Origin: Bacillota bacterium
GTDB taxonomy: Bacteria > Bacillota > Clostridia > Acetivibrionales > DTU013
Reading direction: 5' to 3'
NCBI GenBank assembly: GCA_023426125.1
Contig: JAFABI010000010.1
Span: 1 to 64,000, forward strand
DNA length: 64,000 nucleotides
Position 1 is the stretch's first letter. Every line of letters starts with the position of its first letter. The position numbers were made by a program, and so were the translations under genes. Of this stretch, positions 61,883 through 64,000 are shown one piece after another. The notes beneath the pieces were generated by a model. That model was not told where the DNA came from. It saw only the letters and a program-made list of their open reading frames with translations, and made no database searches.

Positions 61883-63241
61883 TTATTTTTTGCGAAGCGT
61901 TAATTTTACCAGCCGTTCCCCTTCTGCCAGGTCAAAGCGGATAAAGATCAGCCTGACATCAATCATTTTTGCTTCAATGACATCGGGACACGCTTCGATT
62001 TCATAGATGGCAAGGTTATCCCAGTAGGTTAGTCCGAAAGGCATTGCCTTATGATGCGCTATCTTGAATTCAATTGTGATCCGGTCTTGATTTTCCTCAA
62101 ATTGATTTACAAATACCATGGGGATTGTTTCTTCAACCACTTTTTCCGATTTATGGCTTGCAGTGTAATTTCTCAGCATTCTCGGCCTGCATTCGCCGTT
62201 GATAAATGCCATCTGGCATTGTGCATCGTAATACAGGAAGGTCTCGGGCCAGGGACCCATGCCTACTCCGCCGAGAGCCATGTTATATCCATTGATTTCC
62301 GGCCGTATATCCGAATCGGTTGTAAGCATATAGTTTGGCGCCGTATTACGGTTTCTTTGCTGGTAATGCTCTATTGCCTCCGGCAGTGTGGTAATGGTGA
62401 TCCCAAAGCCTTTGATATAGTTGAAAAAATTGTCCAGCATTTTCGCAGAAGCTTCAATATCCTGCAGAGGCCAAACTGCGAAGGAGTCAGTGTGCTCCAT
62501 TTCATGGGACTCCTGCTGCTGGGTGAAATATACATATTCATTGCTATCGGTGTTGTTGATATAATCGTTAAAGAGCTTTTTCCAGTATTCTATATTGTCG
62601 CCTGTGCATAGCCCTGCGCGTAGTACATCGTTGGGGTCCGTGGAATATATGCACGGACTTCCCGTATGATAGGAAAGATGCAGATCCCGGGCGGTCCATT
62701 CACAGGCTGTGATTCTTCCGCTGAGAGGATGAGGCGCCTTGTAATTCCCGCTGCTGATGTACCAGAAGCCCCACGGTATTCCCTTATGGGTGATCCCATC
62801 CCACCAGGTCTGCTCCCAGCAGTAGCCCCACAAACCTTTAAAGTCCAATTCCTCCAGCACCTCGATCAAAGTATTGCTGATAAGCCCCGATGCGGCAACC
62901 CTGGTTTCCGCCCATGGAAAGGCTTCCTTCAGGGCGTCCCATTCCATGGCGACAACCTGCTTCAATTGATCCTTTGACTTGTATTTTTCTACCAGTGACC
63001 CAATCCCCAGAATAACTGCATCGCCATATTGCTCATGCCACCTGTTTATTCGCTCTTTCAGAACCTTAACGGAACCGCTGTTGACATTCCAGGTGACGGG
63101 AATCCCATGGCCGCGGACCAGCTTTGCCGTCCGTTCCACGCCTTCTACGGGAGTCCCATGACCCCAATTGGCTTCAATATTTGACGCAAAGCTGACATAA
63201 GTGTAAATCAATCTCTCAGGCCTCATTGTATGATACTGCAT
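61883..63241 (-). CDS. Polysaccharide-deacetylase-like (beta/alpha barrel) protein, unassigned
   Basis: A 452-residue soluble protein without signal peptide. LIYTYVSFASNIEANWGHGTPVEG and GIPVTWNVNSGSVKVLKERI resemble the first strands of the NodB/polysaccharide-deacetylase barrel, and QQQESHEMEHTDSFAVWPLQDIEAS may hold metal or catalytic residues. The C-terminal third looks like a beta-sandwich. No exact family is recognised. The start is uncertain: 63241 follows GGAG at long spacing; 63226 and 63292 are alternatives. It lies between the AraC gene and an FAD oxidoreductase on the same strand. Confidence 0.55.
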   Translation of the reverse strand: MQYHTMRPERLIYTYVSFASNIEANWGHGTPVEGVERTAKLVRGHGIPVTWNVNSGSVKVLKERINRWHEQYGDAVILGIGSLVEKYKSKDQLKQVVAMEWDALKEAFPWAETRVAASGLISNTLIEVLEELDFKGLWGYCWEQTWWDGITHKGIPWGFWYISSGNYKAPHPLSGRITACEWTARDLHLSYHTGSPCIYSTDPNDVLRAGLCTGDNIEYWKKLFNDYINNTDSNEYVYFTQQQESHEMEHTDSFAVWPLQDIEASAKMLDNFFNYIKGFGITITTLPEAIEHYQQRNRNTAPNYMLTTDSDIRPEINGYNMALGGVGMGPWPETFLYYDAQCQMAFINGECRPRMLRNYTASHKSEKVVEETIPMVFVNQFEENQDRITIEFKIAHHKAMPFGLTYWDNLAIYEIEACPDVIEAKMIDVRLIFIRFDLAEGERLVKLTLRKK

Positions 63242-63347
63242 TCCTTTCTTTTGCTCCGAAAAAAAGCAAAAAGTAATCAGGGCCTGATCCATTCAATACC
63301 AGGCCTGCCTTCATTCTTAAGACAAATGGGAATATGCGCCGGAAATC

Positions 63348-64000
63348 CTACGGCAAATACGCGCCTTCATCCCTCAGCCTCTCGCGCAGATATCTTGTGT
63401 CTATTTTATGGACATTGACCTCGGGAAGTTTTAATGAATGGGCGGCAGCCATACCCGCAGCTTCACCCATAGCAAGACACACCGGCATTACCCTGATGCT
63501 GCCCTGAACCGTACGGTCGCAGGAGATGGACCTTCCTGCCACGAGGACGTTCTTCAGCCCCCTGGGTGTAAGGCATCCATAGGGGATTCCATGGGATTCG
63601 CCCTCTTCATAGCTTTTAAAACGGTAATTGGGATCGAATTTCCTTTCATTCACCGAATCCTTCTCTTTCAATGAGTGATGAATGTCTATATAGTAGCAAT
63701 TCCTGCAGATCTCATCCTCGAAGCTTCGTCTTTCAATATAGTCCGCCAGTGTCAGCGTATAATCTCCGGCGATCCTCCTTGTTTCTCTTATTCCCATTAA
63801 AGAGCCCGTAGCGGCAAGATATGCATTGGCAAATGCTCGAGGATAGTATTGGGCTAAAGCCCTGCGGTATTCATCCGCCATTTTGCGTCCGGTGACAAGG
63901 GCCCGGGATACGCTTTCCGGTTCCGTGTTGTCAACATTCCACTGATGTCCGGCATTGAACCCGACTACACCGGGTCCCAGCAGCTTATCCACTATATGTA
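63348..64000 (-). CDS. FAD-dependent oxidoreductase (PF12831 type), 5' end outside window
   Basis: At least 217 residues of the C-terminal part are visible; the frame stays open to the right edge. GSLMGIRETRRIAGDYTLTLADY and the FAD-binding end RSISCDRTVQGSIRVMPVCLAMGEAAGMAAAHSL are typical of the FAD_oxidored family (GIDA-like fold), common in polysaccharide utilisation loci. The N-terminal GxGxxG is beyond the window. It may oxidise a sugar or uronate of the same pathway. Confidence 0.85.
   Translation of the reverse strand, partial: HIVDKLLGPGVVGFNAGHQWNVDNTEPESVSRALVTGRKMADEYRRALAQYYPRAFANAYLAATGSLMGIRETRRIAGDYTLTLADYIERRSFEDEICRNCYYIDIHHSLKEKDSVNERKFDPNYRFKSYEEGESHGIPYGCLTPRGLKNVLVAGRSISCDRTVQGSIRVMPVCLAMGEAAGMAAAHSLKLPEVNVHKIDTRYLRERLRDEGAYLP

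Noticed and set aside
1..64000. rRNA, tRNA or intact prophage
   Set aside because: No cloverleaf, rRNA core sequence, terminase, capsid or integrase gene was seen on either strand.

Overview
The window looks like chromosome from a Gram-positive bacterium of the class Clostridia. The signs are strong AGGAGG-type ribosome binding sites, several TTG starts, TTGACA/TATAAT promoters, a tig-clpP-clpX block, DUF6514, DUF5685 and HAAS-domain proteins of clostridial type, and two YesN-like AraC regulators with LplA/B/C-type sugar ABC transporters. The genus cannot be fixed from the sequence. No rRNA, tRNA, CRISPR array or intact prophage was seen.

Region 1 (1-7770, all minus strand) is a complete inducible glycopeptide (vancomycin-type) resistance locus. 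It reads vanR-vanS-murG-like, terminator, vanH-ligase-vanX, and after a MITE-like palindromic insertion a GC-rich murF that leaves the window. VanRS would sense the drug, VanH makes D-lactate, the ligase makes D-Ala-D-Lac, and VanX destroys D-Ala-D-Ala. The extra MurF and MurG would carry the altered depsipeptide through later precursor steps. Dispersed repeats have entered the 3' end of vanH and the vanX-murF gap.

Region 2 (8136-16646) holds a DegT aminotransferase and a Gfo/Idh oxidoreductase, a DUF3791 gene, a scar of two gene remnants (wHTH protein and serine recombinase), ssb-DUF6514, and the housekeeping tig-clpP-clpX block.

Region 3 (16746-22893) is a sugar-uptake locus: membrane AraC regulator, two permeases, and a solute-binding lipoprotein. 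Region 4 (23251-27396) has a MerR/GyrI pair and two P-II-like proteins divergent from a DUF1538 membrane protein. Region 5 (27589-34663) contains a private DnaK / DUF5685 / J-protein / zinc-ribbon module, a divergent two-component system and a family 8 glycosyltransferase. Region 6 (34863-37240) has a PadR regulator with a near-perfect palindromic operator in front of a HAAS-SEDS fusion, then an acyl-CoA thioesterase.

Region 7 (37450-51801, plus strand) is a large envelope module: a 938-residue membrane protein, an ABC ATPase and permease, then a coiled-coil membrane protein, MoxR ATPase, DUF58 protein and two von Willebrand factor A (vWA) membrane proteins. Its two halves start behind near-identical promoters with an ECF-sigma signature (TGAAAC-N17-CGTC).

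Region 8 (51841-64000, minus strand) is a second YesN/Lpl-type carbohydrate locus with an AraC regulator, solute-binding protein, 2-hydroxyacid dehydrogenase, TIM-barrel isomerase, MATE exporter and two permeases. A deacetylase-like protein and an FAD oxidoreductase lie upstream at the edge. A shared 35-bp element lies before the binding protein and before the permeases. Several families of small dispersed repeats are scattered between genes across the whole window.
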